From Streptacidiphilus carbonis (GTDB taxonomy: Bacteria; Actinomycetota; Actinomycetes; Streptomycetales; Streptomycetaceae): a stretch of DNA of 64,000 nt. The position numbers and the translations under genes were made by a program. Below the pieces are notes generated by a model. That model worked only from the letters and a program-made list of their open reading frames with translations. It was not told the DNA's origin and did no database searches. The stretch covers positions 8,277 to 72,276 of the forward strand of contig NZ_BBPM01000012.1 of assembly GCF_000787775.1 (NCBI RefSeq), read 5' to 3'. The first letter of the stretch is position 1. Each line of letters begins with the position of its first letter. This document shows positions 42,920 through 54,074 of this stretch, piece by piece.

Positions 42920-44218
42920 GGCGGACGCGACCGGACCGGCCACCTCCATGACCACCGTCGACGGCGAGGTGTTCCGGCCGCGCAGCAGCCAGACGTAGCC
43001 CGCCGCGGCGGCCGCGCCCAGCAGGGTGCAGCTGAGCCAGACCGCGCCGGCCCCGGAGGAGGCCAGCAGGAAGCCGGCCGTCAGCGGTGCCAGGAACGAG
43101 GCGCCGGACCAGGCGAGCGAGTAGACGCCCTGGTAGCGGCCCCGGGCGTGGACCGGGGACAGTTCGGCCACGAGGGCCATGCCGGGCGGGACGCGCAGCA
43201 TCTCCCCGGCGGTCCACACGGTCACCGTCAGTGCGTAGAACCAGGCGCCGCCGGCGAACGCGGTGAGCCCGAAGCCGCAGCCGGTGAGCAGCGCGGCCGT
43301 GCTCAGCATCAGCGCCCGGCTGCGGTCCTGGATCAGGCGGGTGATCGGGATCTGCAGCAGCACGATCAGCACCCCGTTCAGGCTGACCACCAGCCCGTAG
43401 TCGGCGGGGGAGAAGCCCTGACGGCCCATCACGATGGGCAGCGCGATGCTGCCCTGGCCGTCGACGAAAGCGGCCAGGAACGTCAGCCCGACGAAGGCCA
43501 TGAAGACCGGGTCACGCAGCACCGCCCCCAGTCCGACCGGGACGGGGGAGCCGGACGGCGCAGCCGCGGCCTGCGGCGCGACCGCCTCCGGGCGGGTCTC
43601 CGGCACCCGGTTGAACACCACCACCGCGCACAGCAGCGTGGTCGCCGAGTCACCGACGAACAGCAGCAGATAACCGTGTGCGGCAATGAGTCCGGCCGCT
43701 GCCGCGGACACCGCGAAGCCGATGTTGATGGCCCAGTAGTTGAGCGAGAAGGCGCGCACCCGGTCCTCGGGCCGCACCACGTCCGCCATGATCGCGGAGA
43801 CCGCCGGGCGGCCGGCGTTACTGGTGAAGCCCAGGACGGCGGCGGCTACCGCGATGGCCCAGGCCGGATGCGCCAGCCCGAGCAGCATGGTCGTTACCGC
43901 GGTGCTCGACTGTGCGGCGAGAAGTGTCGGCCGCCGTCCGATCCGGTCGGCGAGCACGCCCCCGGCGACCGAGGCGACGCTCCCGCCGAGCCCGTACAGC
44001 GAGGCGACCAGTCCGGCGAAGGCCGGGCTGAAGCCCCGGTCGGTGGTGAGGTAGAGCGCGAGGAAGGGGACGACGAAGCCGCCGAGCCGGTTCACCAGCG
44101 TGCTGGTCCAGAGCCACCAGAACGCCGTGGGCAGTCCGCCGACCGTGTCCCTGGTCGCCGCCGCGAGTCGCCCGGCCGGTCCCGGTCGGCGCAGGGGGGA
44201 CGAGGGCGTTCCGGGCAT
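42908..44218 (-). CDS. MFS transporter (DHA1 drug-efflux type)
   Basis: The 436-aa protein has twelve helices, with GGVLADRIGRRPTLLAAQSS as the DRxGRR loop between helices 2 and 3 and a VLGFTSNAGRPAVSAIMAD segment after helix 4. Helices 10-12 end near residue 425. Substrates cannot be predicted; a single-component drug or metabolite exporter is likely. CAGGAG lies seven bases before the ATG at 44218. The stop lies inside an octamer repeat. Divergent from gpmA. Confidence 0.86.
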   Translation of the reverse strand: MPGTPSSPLRRPGPAGRLAAATRDTVGGLPTAFWWLWTSTLVNRLGGFVVPFLALYLTTDRGFSPAFAGLVASLYGLGGSVASVAGGVLADRIGRRPTLLAAQSSTAVTTMLLGLAHPAWAIAVAAAVLGFTSNAGRPAVSAIMADVVRPEDRVRAFSLNYWAINIGFAVSAAAAGLIAAHGYLLLFVGDSATTLLCAVVVFNRVPETRPEAVAPQAAAAPSGSPVPVGLGAVLRDPVFMAFVGLTFLAAFVDGQGSIALPIVMGRQGFSPADYGLVVSLNGVLIVLLQIPITRLIQDRSRALMLSTAALLTGCGFGLTAFAGGAWFYALTVTVWTAGEMLRVPPGMALVAELSPVHARGRYQGVYSLAWSGASFLAPLTAGFLLASSGAGAVWLSCTLLGAAAAAGYVWLLRGRNTSPSTVVMEVAGPVASAATP

Positions 44219-44337
44219 GGCAGTGCTCCTGAGCGGCGGCGGTAAGTGGCACGTAAGCGATTCGGAGATTACACACAGGCCTGCCGGGGACGCCACCCGT
44301 TAAGTGAAGGACGAAGCGGCTCGACTAGGCTCAGACC

Positions 44338-45096
44338 ATGGCTGAAGCTCCTTACCGTCTTGTCCTGCTCCGCCACGGCGAGAGCCAGTGGAACGAGAAG
44401 AACCTCTTCACCGGCTGGGTCGACGTCGACCTGAACGAGAAGGGCGAGAAGGAGGCCGTGCGCGGCGGCGAGCTCCTCGCCGCCGAGGGCCTCCTCCCCG
44501 ACGTTCTGCACACCTCACTGCTGCGCCGCGCGATCCGCACGGCCCAGATCGCCCTCGACCGGGCCGACCGGCACTGGATCCCGGTGCGTCGCTCCTGGCG
44601 CCTGAACGAGCGCCACTACGGTGCGCTCCAGGGCAAGGACAAGGCCCAGACCCTGGCCGAGTTCGGCGAGGAGCAGTTCATGCTCTGGCGCCGCTCGTAC
44701 GACACCCCGCCGCCCGTACTCGCCGCCGACGCCGAGTACTCGCAGGCGGACGACCCCCGCTACGCCCTGATCCCCGCCGACGTCCGGCCGCAGACCGAGT
44801 GCCTCAAGGACGTCGTCCAGCGGATGCTGCCGTACTGGTACGACTCGATCGTCCCGGACCTCGCCGCCGGCCGCACCGTCCTGGTCACCGCGCACGGCAA
44901 CTCGCTGCGCGCGCTGGTGAAGCACCTCGACGGCATCTCCGACGAGGACATCGCCGCCCTCAACATCCCCACCGGCATCCCGCTCCTCTACGAGCTGGAC
45001 GCCGACTACCGGCCGCTCACCCGCGGCGGCCGCTACCTGGACCCGGAGGCGGCCGCGGTCGCGGCCCAGGCCGTGGCCAACCAGGGCAAGAGGTAG
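44338..45096 (+). CDS. gpmA: 2,3-bisphosphoglycerate-dependent phosphoglycerate mutase
   Basis: The 252-aa glycolytic enzyme interconverts 3- and 2-phosphoglycerate. It has the phosphohistidine motif [30 protein letters not shown] with the catalytic Glu, and the second His in [10 protein letters not shown]. Length and sequence are typical of the dPGM class. It stands alone and ends at a very strong hairpin. Confidence 0.96.
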   Translation: MAEAPYRLVLLRHGESQWNEKNLFTGWVDVDLNEKGEKEAVRGGELLAAEGLLPDVLHTSLLRRAIRTAQIALDRADRHWIPVRRSWRLNERHYGALQGKDKAQTLAEFGEEQFMLWRRSYDTPPPVLAADAEYSQADDPRYALIPADVRPQTECLKDVVQRMLPYWYDSIVPDLAAGRTVLVTAHGNSLRALVKHLDGISDEDIAALNIPTGIPLLYELDADYRPLTRGGRYLDPEAAAVAAQAVANQGKR

Positions 45097-45108
45097 CCGA
45101 AACGGAGC

Positions 45109-45147
45109 GGGGTCCTGGCCGACGGCGACGCCGTCGGCCAGGACCCC
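45109..45147. terminator. gpmA terminator
   Basis: Perfect 18-bp stem (GGGGTCCTGGCCGACGGC and its complement) with a GAC loop followed by TTCTCGTTT, between converging genes. Confidence 0.9.
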
Positions 45148-45160
45148 TTCTCGTTTCCGG

Positions 45161-45337
45161 TCAGCGGCAGCAGCCGCCGCCGCACTGGCAGGTGCCGCCG
45201 GACTGGCAGCCGCAGCCGCAGCCCGAACCGCAGCCGCAGGCGGCCACCAGCGGCAGCGGGATACGGAGTGTGCTCTCGGGGGTGGGTTCGGTGGGATCAG
45301 CCCTGAACGGGACGGGCGGGGTCGGGGACTGAGTCAT
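45161..45337 (-). CDS. Small Cys-rich protein (58 aa), metallothionein-like tail
   Basis: The ATG at 45337 has AAGGAGG eleven bases upstream. The N-terminal half is Pro/Thr-rich (TPPVPFRADPTEPTPESTLR). The last 25 residues contain nine Cys in CGCGSGCGCGCQ, CQC and CC clusters with Gly between them. That density suggests metal binding, as in metallothioneins, but no known family signature is present. It could also be a modified peptide precursor. It converges on gpmA and lies downstream of phoU. Confidence 0.6.
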   Translation of the reverse strand: MTQSPTPPVPFRADPTEPTPESTLRIPLPLVAACGCGSGCGCGCQSGGTCQCGGGCCR

Positions 45338-45487
45338 CGGTGGTGGACCCTCCTTCAGGCGGTCATGCCTACCACTCAGTGAAGCCCTCTGCCTACGCAG
45401 CGTCAACGGGCGTACGGGATCACCCCGTACGCCCGCCCGCGCGCCCCCACCACTGCTGCTCGGCTCTGACTGCTTCTCCTGGCCCGC

Positions 45488-46156
45488 CTACTTCTCCGCG
45501 TCCGGGACGAACTCGTCCGCGTGCTCGCCGGTCACCAGGAACACCACGCGCTTGGCGACCGACACCGCGTGGTCCGCGAAACGCTCGTAGTAGCGCCCGC
45601 ACAGGGTGACGTCCACGGCCGTCTCGATGCCGTGCCGCCAGCGGTCGTCCAGCAGGTGCGAGAACAGCTGGCGGTGCAGCTCGTCCATCGCGTCGTCGTC
45701 CCGCTCCAGCTCCAGCGCCGCGTCCACGTCCTTGGACGCGATCACCAGGCCGGCCTTGGCGACCAGCCGCTGTGCCAGCTGGCCCATCTCCAGGACGATG
45801 GGGTGCAGGTCCGCGGGCACGGCCGAATCGGGGTAGCGCAGCCGGGCCAGCTTGGCCACGTGCCGGGCCAGGTCCCCGGACCGCTCCAGGTCCGCGCTCA
45901 TCCGCAGCGAGGTGACCACGATGCGCAGGTCGGTCGCGACCGGCTGCTGCCGGGCCAGTAGCGCGATGGCCCGGTTCTCCAGCTCGTGGTGCAGGGCGTC
46001 GACCTTCTCGTCGGCCTCGATGACGCTCTCCGCGAGCGCGAGGTCGGCGTCGAGCAGCGCCGTGGTCGCCCGCGCCATGGCGGACCCCACCAGCCGGGCC
46101 ATCTCGACCAGGCCGTCGCCGATCGAATCGAGTTCCTCGTGGTAAGCGTCGCGCAT
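45488..46156 (-). CDS. phoU: Phosphate signalling complex protein PhoU
   Basis: The 222-aa protein has two PhoU three-helix repeats, with conserved acidic motifs such as SADLERSGDLARHVAK (about residues 85-100) and GRYYERFADHAVSVAK in the second repeat. PhoU links phosphate uptake to the PhoR/PhoP system. AGGAGG lies nine bases before the ATG. It is divergent from phoR-phoP across a PHO-box region, the arrangement of all Streptomyces. Confidence 0.94.
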   Translation of the reverse strand: MRDAYHEELDSIGDGLVEMARLVGSAMARATTALLDADLALAESVIEADEKVDALHHELENRAIALLARQQPVATDLRIVVTSLRMSADLERSGDLARHVAKLARLRYPDSAVPADLHPIVLEMGQLAQRLVAKAGLVIASKDVDAALELERDDDAMDELHRQLFSHLLDDRWRHGIETAVDVTLCGRYYERFADHAVSVAKRVVFLVTGEHADEFVPDAEK

Positions 46157-46273
46157 CGGTCCCGTCCTCCTGCTTGCTGCCTGCTGGGTTGATCCAGGGT
46201 GTTCCAGATCCAGGGTGTCCCAAGGGTGCGAGTCAACCATGAGCCGTTCGGGCGTACCCCTTGCTCAGCTGGA

Positions 46274-46317
46274 GTGAACCGGCTGCGACGCCAAGGTGAA
46301 TTCTCGGCGACCTGGGG
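46274..46317. promoter_or_regulatory. PHO-box-like direct repeats between phoU and phoR
   Basis: GTGAAC (46274) and GTGAAT (46296) lie exactly 22 bases apart, and GCGAC follows each 11 bases later. This is the 11-base spacing of PhoP direct-repeat units in the reverse of the GTTCACC orientation. The position in the divergent phoU/phoRP promoter fits autoregulation by PhoP. Confidence 0.5.
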
Positions 46318-46374
46318 CTGATGCCCTTATTCAGGGGTTACAGCAGGTCACCACCATGCGCTTACGCTGAACGC

Positions 46375-47696
<1,322 letters not shown>

Positions 47697-47700
<4 letters not shown>

Positions 47701-48383
47701 CCCGTGTGCTTGTCGTAGAGGACGAGGAGTCCTTCAGCGATGCCCTGTCCTACATGCTCCGCAAAGAGGGCTTCGAGGTGGCCATAGCCGCCACCGGTCC
47801 CGACGCACTGGACCAGTTCGAACGCAACGGCGCCGACCTGGTCCTGCTGGACCTGATGCTGCCCGGTCTGCCCGGTACCGAGGTCTGCCGCCAGCTGCGG
47901 GCCAAGTCCAGCGTCCCCGTGATCATGGTGACGGCCAAGGACAGCGAGATCGACAAGGTGGTCGGGCTGGAGATAGGGGCCGACGACTACGTCACCAAGC
48001 CCTACTCCACCCGCGAGCTGGTCGCCCGGATCCGCGCGGTGCTGCGCCGCCGCGGCGAGCCGGAGACCACCGTCGGCGGCCCCGGCGCGCTGGAGGCCGG
48101 ACCGGTCCGGATGGACGTGGACCGGCATGTGGTGACCGTCGACGGCGCCAAGGTCGACCTCCCGCTCAAGGAGTTCGACCTGCTGGAGATGCTGCTGCGC
48201 AACGCCGGACGTGTGCTCACCCGGATGCAGCTGATAGACCGCGTCTGGGGCGCGGACTATGTCGGTGACACCAAGACCCTCGACGTCCATGTGAAGCGTC
48301 TGCGCGCCAAGATCGAGCCGGACCCGGGGGCCCCGCGCTACCTGGTGACGGTCCGCGGCCTCGGCTACAAGTTCGAGCCGTAG
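47697..48383 (+). CDS. phoP: Phosphate response regulator PhoP (RegX3)
   Basis: The 228-aa OmpR-family regulator has a receiver domain (acidic pair in VVEDEE, acceptor D52 in VLLDLML, Lys in YVTKPYS) and a winged-helix DNA-binding domain (about 130-227, LKEFDLLEMLLRNAGRVLTR and VHVKRLRAKIE). In Streptomyces PhoP activates phosphate scavenging and represses nitrogen and antibiotic genes. The GTG overlaps the phoR stop. Confidence 0.95.
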
Positions 48384-48407
48384 ACCGAGCACCCGCTGCG
48401 CCGCACC

Positions 48408-48442
48408 GCTGTGCCCCGGACGGTCGCCGTCCGGGGCACAGC
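48408..48442. terminator. phoP terminator
   Basis: Perfect 16-bp stem (GCTGTGCCCCGGACGG and its complement) with a TCG loop, between phoP and the converging lipoprotein gene. Confidence 0.88.
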
Positions 48443-48465
48443 CATGCGCTGACGGGTCAGGTGGA

Positions 48466-49083
48466 TCAGGGGGTCTTGGAAGCCGAGGCCGAGGCGCCGA
48501 CCGACGCCTTCGAGGACGCCTTCGAGGACGCCTTCGCCGACGCACCGGCGGCGGCGCTCGGGGACACGGTGACAGCCGGGGCCGTGGTGGGCGCCACCGG
48601 GGCGTACGAGGCGTACTGGCCGGTGCCGGCGTTCACCAGGGCCTGGACCGTGACCGATCCGGCGTTGGCGAAGGTGAAGGTGATGACGGCGTTCTGGCCG
48701 GGCTTCTCGTTGAGCGTGGGCACGGTCGCCGACACCTGGTCCGGGCCGCTCAGCAGCAGAGAGCCGCCGGCCGGGATCGTCGCGGCGCCGCTCAGCGTCG
48801 CCTGGCTGCCGCCGTCGACGGTGACCGCGGTGAGCGTGTCGTCGGCGGATCCGTTGTTGGCGATGTTCACGCTGACATTGGCCGGCGCGTTGCCTGCGGC
48901 GTCGGTGACCACGACGATGCCGTTGAGCTTCAGGGCCGAGTCGCCCTTGACGATCGAGGTGGCGGCGCTGTCGGGCTTCACCTGGAGGGTCGCCGCGCTG
49001 GACCCCGCGGAGCAGGCGGCGAGGATGGGAGCGGTCGCGAGGATGACGGCGGCGACTGCGCCGCGACGAAGACTGCGGCTCAC
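48466..49083 (-). CDS. Secreted lipoprotein, DUF461-like
   Basis: The 205-aa protein has a lipoprotein signal (basic SRSLRRG, hydrophobic core, lipobox ILAAC at about residues 20-24), a beta-rich domain (about 32-150; ANVSVNIANNGSADDTLTAV, then QATLSGAATIPAGGSLLL) and a Ser/Ala/Lys-rich tail (AKASSKASSKAS). The central part resembles copper-chaperone-like DUF461 proteins without a clear metal motif. AAGGAG precedes the GTG. It is conserved next to phoP in Streptomyces. Confidence 0.75.
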   Translation of the reverse strand: MSRSLRRGAVAAVILATAPILAACSAGSSAATLQVKPDSAATSIVKGDSALKLNGIVVVTDAAGNAPANVSVNIANNGSADDTLTAVTVDGGSQATLSGAATIPAGGSLLLSGPDQVSATVPTLNEKPGQNAVITFTFANAGSVTVQALVNAGTGQYASYAPVAPTTAPAVTVSPSAAAGASAKASSKASSKASVGASASASKTP

Positions 49084-49513
49084 GGCGGTGACTTCTCCTT
49101 GGACGTGCTGGGTCCGGGCAGGACGGCTGTCTGTGGGAGACCGCCGCGATCAGGTTACCGAGCCTCTTTATCCGCTTCACACGGGGTGGCCCCGTGTCGC
49201 GTCCCAGTCCCGAACGCCACACCCGTCCCGGACGGAGCGTCAGTGTGCCCCGGACGTCCGCAGAAAGCGTTCGGCCGAAGATCAGATAACGTTTCGATTA
49301 CGTCTTCCGTGTAAGATCAATAACGGATCCGCGAGGTGCGGCCGGTTCGTGCGCAGGCGCTCCGACCTGCGGGAAACCCTCCTCGAACTGGGGTCGCAGC
49401 ACGTGGCAGGGGTGGTTGTCAAGCCCTGAGACTGGCTCTGACCTGCGAAAACACCCTTCGGATATGGCTGCAACCGTGTTATTCTGGAAAGCCACGGAAG
49501 GGGTACCTGTCAC
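49084..49513. other. 430-base intergenic region between lipoprotein gene and carD
   Basis: No gene is seen. It holds a perfect hairpin ACACGGGG-TGG-CCCCGTGT (49179-49197), an AT-richer patch with AGATCA direct repeats (49280-49320) and a candidate carD promoter (TTCGGA 49457-49462, TATTCT 49480-49485, spacer 17). Confidence 0.5.
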
Positions 49514-49996
49514 ATGACGTTCAAGGTTGGCGACACCGTGGTCTACCCCCATCACGGGGCCGCGCTGATCGAGGCAATTGAAATTCGCCAGATCAAGGGT
49601 GTGGACAAGACCTACCTGGTGCTGAAGGTGCAGCAGGGTGACCTGACGCTGCGCGTTCCTGCGGAGAACGCAGAGTTCGTAGGCGTCCGCGACGTGGTCG
49701 GCCAGGATGGGTTGGACCGGGTCTTCGAGGTGCTGCGTGCACCGTACACCGAGGAGCCCACCAACTGGTCCCGCCGCTACAAGGCGAACCTGGAGAAGCT
49801 TGCTTCGGGTGACGTTATCAAGGTCGCGGAGGTTGTGCGCGACCTTTGGCGACGTGAGCGCGAGCGCGGGCTGTCCGCTGGTGAGAAGCGGATGCTGGCC
49901 AAGGCCAGGCAGATTCTGGTCAGTGAGCTGGCACTCGCTGAGAACACCAACGAGGACAAGGCCGAAACGCTGCTCGACGAGGTTCTCGCCTCCTGA
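49514..49996 (+). CDS. carD: CarD-family RNA polymerase-binding regulator
   Basis: The 160-aa protein has an N-terminal Tudor-like RNAP-interaction domain ([20 protein letters not shown] to about residue 60) and a helical C-terminal domain with [17 protein letters not shown], which carries the Trp that wedges into the promoter bubble edge. CarD stabilises open complexes at rRNA and other promoters. GGAAGGGG precedes the ATG. It is the usual upstream neighbour of ispD-ispF. Confidence 0.95.
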   Translation: MTFKVGDTVVYPHHGAALIEAIEIRQIKGVDKTYLVLKVQQGDLTLRVPAENAEFVGVRDVVGQDGLDRVFEVLRAPYTEEPTNWSRRYKANLEKLASGDVIKVAEVVRDLWRRERERGLSAGEKRMLAKARQILVSELALAENTNEDKAETLLDEVLAS

Positions 49997-50056
49997 GTCA
50001 GCGGTTCTGCCGAACAGTCCCTCGTGCACAGCTGTAGTGGTGCATGCAGTGTGATC

Positions 50057-50086
50057 CAGCGCCCGTCGTTGCATCGGCGGGCGCTG
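50057..50086 (+). terminator. Hairpin downstream of carD
   Basis: 9-bp stem CAGCGCCCG/CGGGCGCTG with a 12-base loop, 60 bases after the carD stop. Confidence 0.6.
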
Positions 50087-50229
50087 AGTCATGTCTGCCG
50101 TCGATCGGTGGAGCCCCGTGCGCGGGCGGCCGGTCCGCGCCGGTACTGTGCCGTTCCGGGGGTGGTCGCCACCCCCGGTGCCAGGACGAGCAGGACTAGC
50201 TCCACGGAAGGCGCTCGGCCCGGCACGCC

Positions 50230-50997
50230 TTGGCCATACCCACTTCGCCGAAGGAACAAAACCTGAACGCCGCAGCAGTGGTCCCCGCCGCAGGTCGGGG
50301 CGAACGACTGGGCCCCGGTGCCCCCAAGGCCCTGCGAGAACTGGGCGGTGTGCCGCTCCTGGTGCACGCCGTCCGCGCGCTGGCGCGCTCCCGCGCGGTG
50401 ACGCTGGTCGTCGTGGTCGCCCCCGCCGACGGGGTGACCCGGGTGCGCGGACTGCTCGACGACTACGGCGTGGACGGGCACGACGGCGCCCGGATCGCCG
50501 TGGTGCCGGGCGGGTCGACCCGGCAGGAGTCGGTCCGGCTGGGCCTGGGCGTCATCCCCGGGGACGTCGACGTGGTGCTGGTGCACGACGCCGCCCGGCC
50601 GCTGGTGCCGGTGGACGTGGTCGACGCGGTCGTCCGCGCCGTCGCGGACGGTGCCGAGGCGGTCGTCCCCGCGGTGCCGTTGGCCGACACGGTCAAGCAG
50701 GTCGAGCCGGGCGCCGCGCCGGGCCGCCCGGAACCGGTGGTCGCCACCCCGGACCGGTCCACCCTGCGCGCGGTGCAGACCCCGCAGGGGTTCCGCCGCG
50801 AGGTGCTGCTCCGGGTGCACGAGAAGGCGCTCAACGACGGGGTCGAGGCCACCGACGACGCCGGCCTGGTGGAGCGCTACGGCGGCAGCGTGGTGGTGGT
50901 GCCCGGGCACGAGGAGGCGTTCAAGGTGACCAGGCCGCTGGACCTGGTGCTGGCCGAAGCGGTACTGGCGAGGCGGAGGTCCCGCGATGAGTTCTGA
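50230..50997 (+). CDS. ispD: 2-C-methyl-D-erythritol 4-phosphate cytidylyltransferase
   Basis: MEP-pathway enzyme of about 244-255 aa, with [20 protein letters not shown] (CTP binding), [12 protein letters not shown] and [11 protein letters not shown]. The start is unclear. The TTG at 50230 has no ribosome site, whereas AAGGA at 50251-50255 stands seven bases before an in-frame CTG at 50263, which would give (M)[12 protein letters not shown] and fits the family length. There is no in-frame ATG, and the first in-frame GTG (50278) falls at the start of the first conserved strand. The 3' end overlaps ispF by 11 bases. Confidence 0.92.
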   Translation: MAIPTSPKEQNLNAAAVVPAAGRGERLGPGAPKALRELGGVPLLVHAVRALARSRAVTLVVVVAPADGVTRVRGLLDDYGVDGHDGARIAVVPGGSTRQESVRLGLGVIPGDVDVVLVHDAARPLVPVDVVDAVVRAVADGAEAVVPAVPLADTVKQVEPGAAPGRPEPVVATPDRSTLRAVQTPQGFRREVLLRVHEKALNDGVEATDDAGLVERYGGSVVVVPGHEEAFKVTRPLDLVLAEAVLARRRSRDEF

Positions 50998-51541
50998 CGC
51001 GATGAGTTCTGATGCGATGGGTTCCGACGGGATGGGTTCCGACGGGATGGGTTCCGAACGGCCGCTGCTGCCCCGTACCGGCATCGGCACAGATGTGCAC
51101 GCCTTCGAGGCGGGCCGTGAGCTGTGGGTCGCCGGGCTGCGCTGGGAGGGCTACGAGCACGGGCTGGCCGGGCACTCGGACGGCGACGTCGCCGCCCACG
51201 CCGCCTGCGACGCGCTCTTCTCCGCCGCCGGGATCGGCGACCTGGGCGCGCACTTCGGCACCGATCGGCCGGAGTGGTCCGGCGCCTCCGGGGTGCGGCT
51301 GCTGGCCGAGGCCGGACGGATCGTCAGGGCGGCCGGCTATGAGATCGGCAATGTCGCGGTCCAGGTCGTCGGCGTGCGGCCGAAGGTCGGCAAGCGGCGC
51401 GAGGAGGCGCAGCAGGCGCTCTCCGCCGCGCTGGGCGCCCCCGTCTCGGTCTCCGGCACCACCACCGACGGGCTCGGGCTGACCGGTCGCGCCGAGGGGC
51501 TGGCCGCTTTGGCCACCGCGCTGGTGTACCCGGTCTCCTGA
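50987..51541 (+). CDS. ispF: 2-C-methyl-D-erythritol 2,4-cyclodiphosphate synthase
   Basis: The 184-aa MEP-pathway enzyme carries the metal motif [26 protein letters not shown] and [15 protein letters not shown]. The N-terminus is an extra tandem repeat ([25 protein letters not shown]) of 15-base units, each with an ATG. GGAGG lies seven bases before the first ATG at 50987, so translation probably starts there. It overlaps ispD by 11 bases. Confidence 0.94.
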   Translation: MSSDAMSSDAMGSDGMGSDGMGSERPLLPRTGIGTDVHAFEAGRELWVAGLRWEGYEHGLAGHSDGDVAAHAACDALFSAAGIGDLGAHFGTDRPEWSGASGVRLLAEAGRIVRAAGYEIGNVAVQVVGVRPKVGKRREEAQQALSAALGAPVSVSGTTTDGLGLTGRAEGLAALATALVYPVS

Positions 51542-51674
51542 GGGGCCTCCGCCGACCCGGGCGGCGGGCTGATGCGCCGTCACCCGAACGCGACGACCGC
51601 GCCGGTGTGAACCGATGCGCGCACTGTGTCCGGTTGGGCCGGGGCACCCCGCTCTTCCCACTACGCTTGACGGT

Positions 51675-53063
51675 GTGAGTATTCGCCTGTACGACACCAG
51701 CGCCAGCCAGGTCCGCGACTTCGTCCCGCTCGTGCCGGGTTGTGTCTCGATCTACCTGTGCGGTCCGACCGTGCAGGCCGCTCCGCATATCGGGCACATC
51801 CGCTCCGTCCTCAACTTCGACGTGATGCGCCGCTGGTTCGCCTACCGGGGCTACGACGTCGCCTTCGTGTGGAACATCACCGACATCGACGACAAGATCC
51901 TGGAGAAGTCGCGGCTCTCCGGCCTGCCCTGGTGGCAGATCGGATACGCCAATGAGCGCGCCTTCAACTTCGCCAACGACGTGCTGGGCTGCCTGCCGCC
52001 GACGGTGGAGCCCCGGGCGACCGGGCACGTCCCGGAGATGATCGAGATGATGCGCGCCCTGATCGAGCGCGGTCACGCCTACGCCTCCGACGGCAACGTC
52101 TACTTCAGCGTCACCTCGTTCCCCGAGTACCTCTCGCTGTCCAACCAGGAGCTGGACAACCTGCGCCAGCCCTCGGGCGAGGGCGAGACCGGCAAGCGGG
52201 ACCAGCGGGACTTCGCGCTGTGGAAGGCAGCGAAGCCGGGCGAGCCCAGCTGGGAGACCCCCTGGGGCCGCGGCCGTCCGGGCTGGCACCTGGAGTGCTC
52301 GGCGATGGCGCACAAGTACCTGGGCGCGGCCTTCGACATCCACGGCGGCGGCCGCGACCTGATCTTCCCGCACCATGAGAACGAGCTGGCGCAGTCCAAG
52401 GCCTTCGGCGACGACTTCGCGACCTACTGGGTGCACAACGCCTGGGTGACGCTCAGCGGCGAGAAGATGAGCAAGTCGCTGGGGAACTCGGTGCTGGTCT
52501 CCGAGATGGTGCAGAAGTGGCGGCCGATCGTGCTGCGCTACTACCTGGGAACCCCGCACTACCGGTCCATGATCGAGTACAGCGAGGAGGCCCTGCGCGA
52601 GGCCGAGACCGCGTTCGCCAGGATCGAGAGCTTCGCCCAGCGGGTGGTCGAGCAGCACGGCGAGGTCACCGCGGCGGTGCACGTGCCGCCGGCCTTCGGC
52701 GAGGCGATGGACGACGACTTCGGCGTTCCGCAGGCGCTGGCCATCGTCCACACCGCCGTCCGGCAGGGCAACGCGGCGCTGGCGGCGGACGACAAGGAGA
52801 GCGCGGTAGCGCGTCTGGCCGAGGTCCGTGCGATGCTCGGTGTGCTGGGTCTCGATCCGCTGGACGCCATGTGGGCCGGTCCGGCGCAGGGCGAGGACCT
52901 GCACGGTGTGGTGGACGCCCTGGTCAAGCTGGTGCTGGAGCAGCGCCAGGCGGCGCGCGAGCGCAAGGACTACGCGACCTCCGACGCCATCAGGGACCGG
53001 CTCACCCAGGCCGGGCTCGCCATCGAGGACCGTGCCGACGGCTCGCGCTGGACGCTCAACTAA
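51675..53063 (+). CDS. cysS: Cysteinyl-tRNA synthetase
   Basis: The 462-aa class I synthetase has the zinc Cys in YLCGPTVQAAPHIGHIRS (with HIGH), WHLECSAMAHKYLG, the zinc His pair in FPHHENELAQS and the KMSKS loop GEKMSKSLGN. It charges tRNA-Cys. The GTG at 51675 lies about 8 bases after a possible TACGCT -10 box with no ribosome site, so the mRNA may be leaderless. It is followed by rlmB after 42 bases. Confidence 0.96.
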   Translation: MSIRLYDTSASQVRDFVPLVPGCVSIYLCGPTVQAAPHIGHIRSVLNFDVMRRWFAYRGYDVAFVWNITDIDDKILEKSRLSGLPWWQIGYANERAFNFANDVLGCLPPTVEPRATGHVPEMIEMMRALIERGHAYASDGNVYFSVTSFPEYLSLSNQELDNLRQPSGEGETGKRDQRDFALWKAAKPGEPSWETPWGRGRPGWHLECSAMAHKYLGAAFDIHGGGRDLIFPHHENELAQSKAFGDDFATYWVHNAWVTLSGEKMSKSLGNSVLVSEMVQKWRPIVLRYYLGTPHYRSMIEYSEEALREAETAFARIESFAQRVVEQHGEVTAAVHVPPAFGEAMDDDFGVPQALAIVHTAVRQGNAALAADDKESAVARLAEVRAMLGVLGLDPLDAMWAGPAQGEDLHGVVDALVKLVLEQRQAARERKDYATSDAIRDRLTQAGLAIEDRADGSRWTLN

Positions 53064-53105
53064 CCGACGTACGTATTTATTGCAGATGGAAGCAGGACTG
53101 AACTG

Positions 53106-54074
53106 ATGGCCGGCAACAGCCAGCGCAGGAACCGCCGAAACCCCGGCTCGAAGAAGGGCCCGTCGGTCGGAACCGGTGGCCACAGCCGGAAGGCACTCGA
53201 GGGCAAGGGCCCGACGCCGCCGGCGTCGGAGCGCAAGGGGCACAAGAAGAACCGGATGGCCAACGCCGCCACCAAGCGCGCCGCAGCGGGCAACAAGTCC
53301 CGCGGCTCGGCGCGGCGCGGCGGCAAGGCGGGCTCCGAGCTGGTCTACGGCCGCAACTCGGTGGTCGAGGCGCTGCAGGGCGGGGTGCCGGCCTCGGCGC
53401 TCTACGTCCAGCAGTTCATCGACAACGACGAGCGGGTGCGCGAGGCGCTGACGCTGGCCAACGAGCGGGGCGTCCCGCTGATGGAGGCCCCGCGGGTGCA
53501 GCTGGACAACCTCGCCGAGGGCCACAACCACCAGGGCCTGATCCTGCAGGTGCCGCCGTACGACTACGCGCACCCGGACGACCTGCTGGCGCGGGCCGCC
53601 GACAACCACGAGGACCCGCTGATCGTGGCCCTGGACGGGATCACCGACTCGCGGAACCTGGGCGCCATCGTCCGCTCGGTCGCGGCGTTCGACGGGCACG
53701 GCGTGGTCATCCCCGAGCGGCGGGCCGCCGGGATGACGGCGGGGGCTTGGAAGACCTCCTCCGGCGCGGCCGCGCGGGTCCCGGTGGCCCGGATGACCAA
53801 TATGACCAGGACCCTGGAGGCCTACCAGAAGGCCGGCTGCTTCGTGGTGGGCCTGGCGGCCGACGGCGAGGCCGAGCTGAGCGATCTGGAGGCGCTGACC
53901 GGACCGGTGGTCGTCGTGATCGGCTCGGAGGGCAAGGGCCTGTCCCGGCTGGTCTCGGAGACCTGCGACCTGACGGTGCGGATCCCGATGCCCGGCGTCG
54001 CCGAGTCGCTGAACGCGGGCGTCGCGGCCGGCATCGTGCTCTACGAGGCCGCCCGGCTGCGCGGCAGGCGCTGA
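53106..54074 (+). CDS. rlmB: 23S rRNA (guanosine-2'-O-)-methyltransferase RlmB
   Basis: The 322-aa SpoU-family methyltransferase has a basic disordered extension (about 1-72), a substrate-binding domain ([13 protein letters not shown]) and the trefoil-knot domain with [20 protein letters not shown] (motif 1), [15 protein letters not shown] (motif 2) and [20 protein letters not shown] (motif 3). It methylates G2251-type residues of 23S rRNA. It forms a pair with cysS, as in other Actinobacteria. Confidence 0.94.
   Translation: MAGNSQRRNRRNPGSKKGPSVGTGGHSRKALEGKGPTPPASERKGHKKNRMANAATKRAAAGNKSRGSARRGGKAGSELVYGRNSVVEALQGGVPASALYVQQFIDNDERVREALTLANERGVPLMEAPRVQLDNLAEGHNHQGLILQVPPYDYAHPDDLLARAADNHEDPLIVALDGITDSRNLGAIVRSVAAFDGHGVVIPERRAAGMTAGAWKTSSGAAARVPVARMTNMTRTLEAYQKAGCFVVGLAADGEAELSDLEALTGPVVVVIGSEGKGLSRLVSETCDLTVRIPMPGVAESLNAGVAAGIVLYEAARLRGRR

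Noticed and set aside
41357-44245. 962-aa plus-strand open frame
   Set aside because: Antisense shadow of the acetyltransferase and MFS genes, which have clear motifs and ribosome sites.
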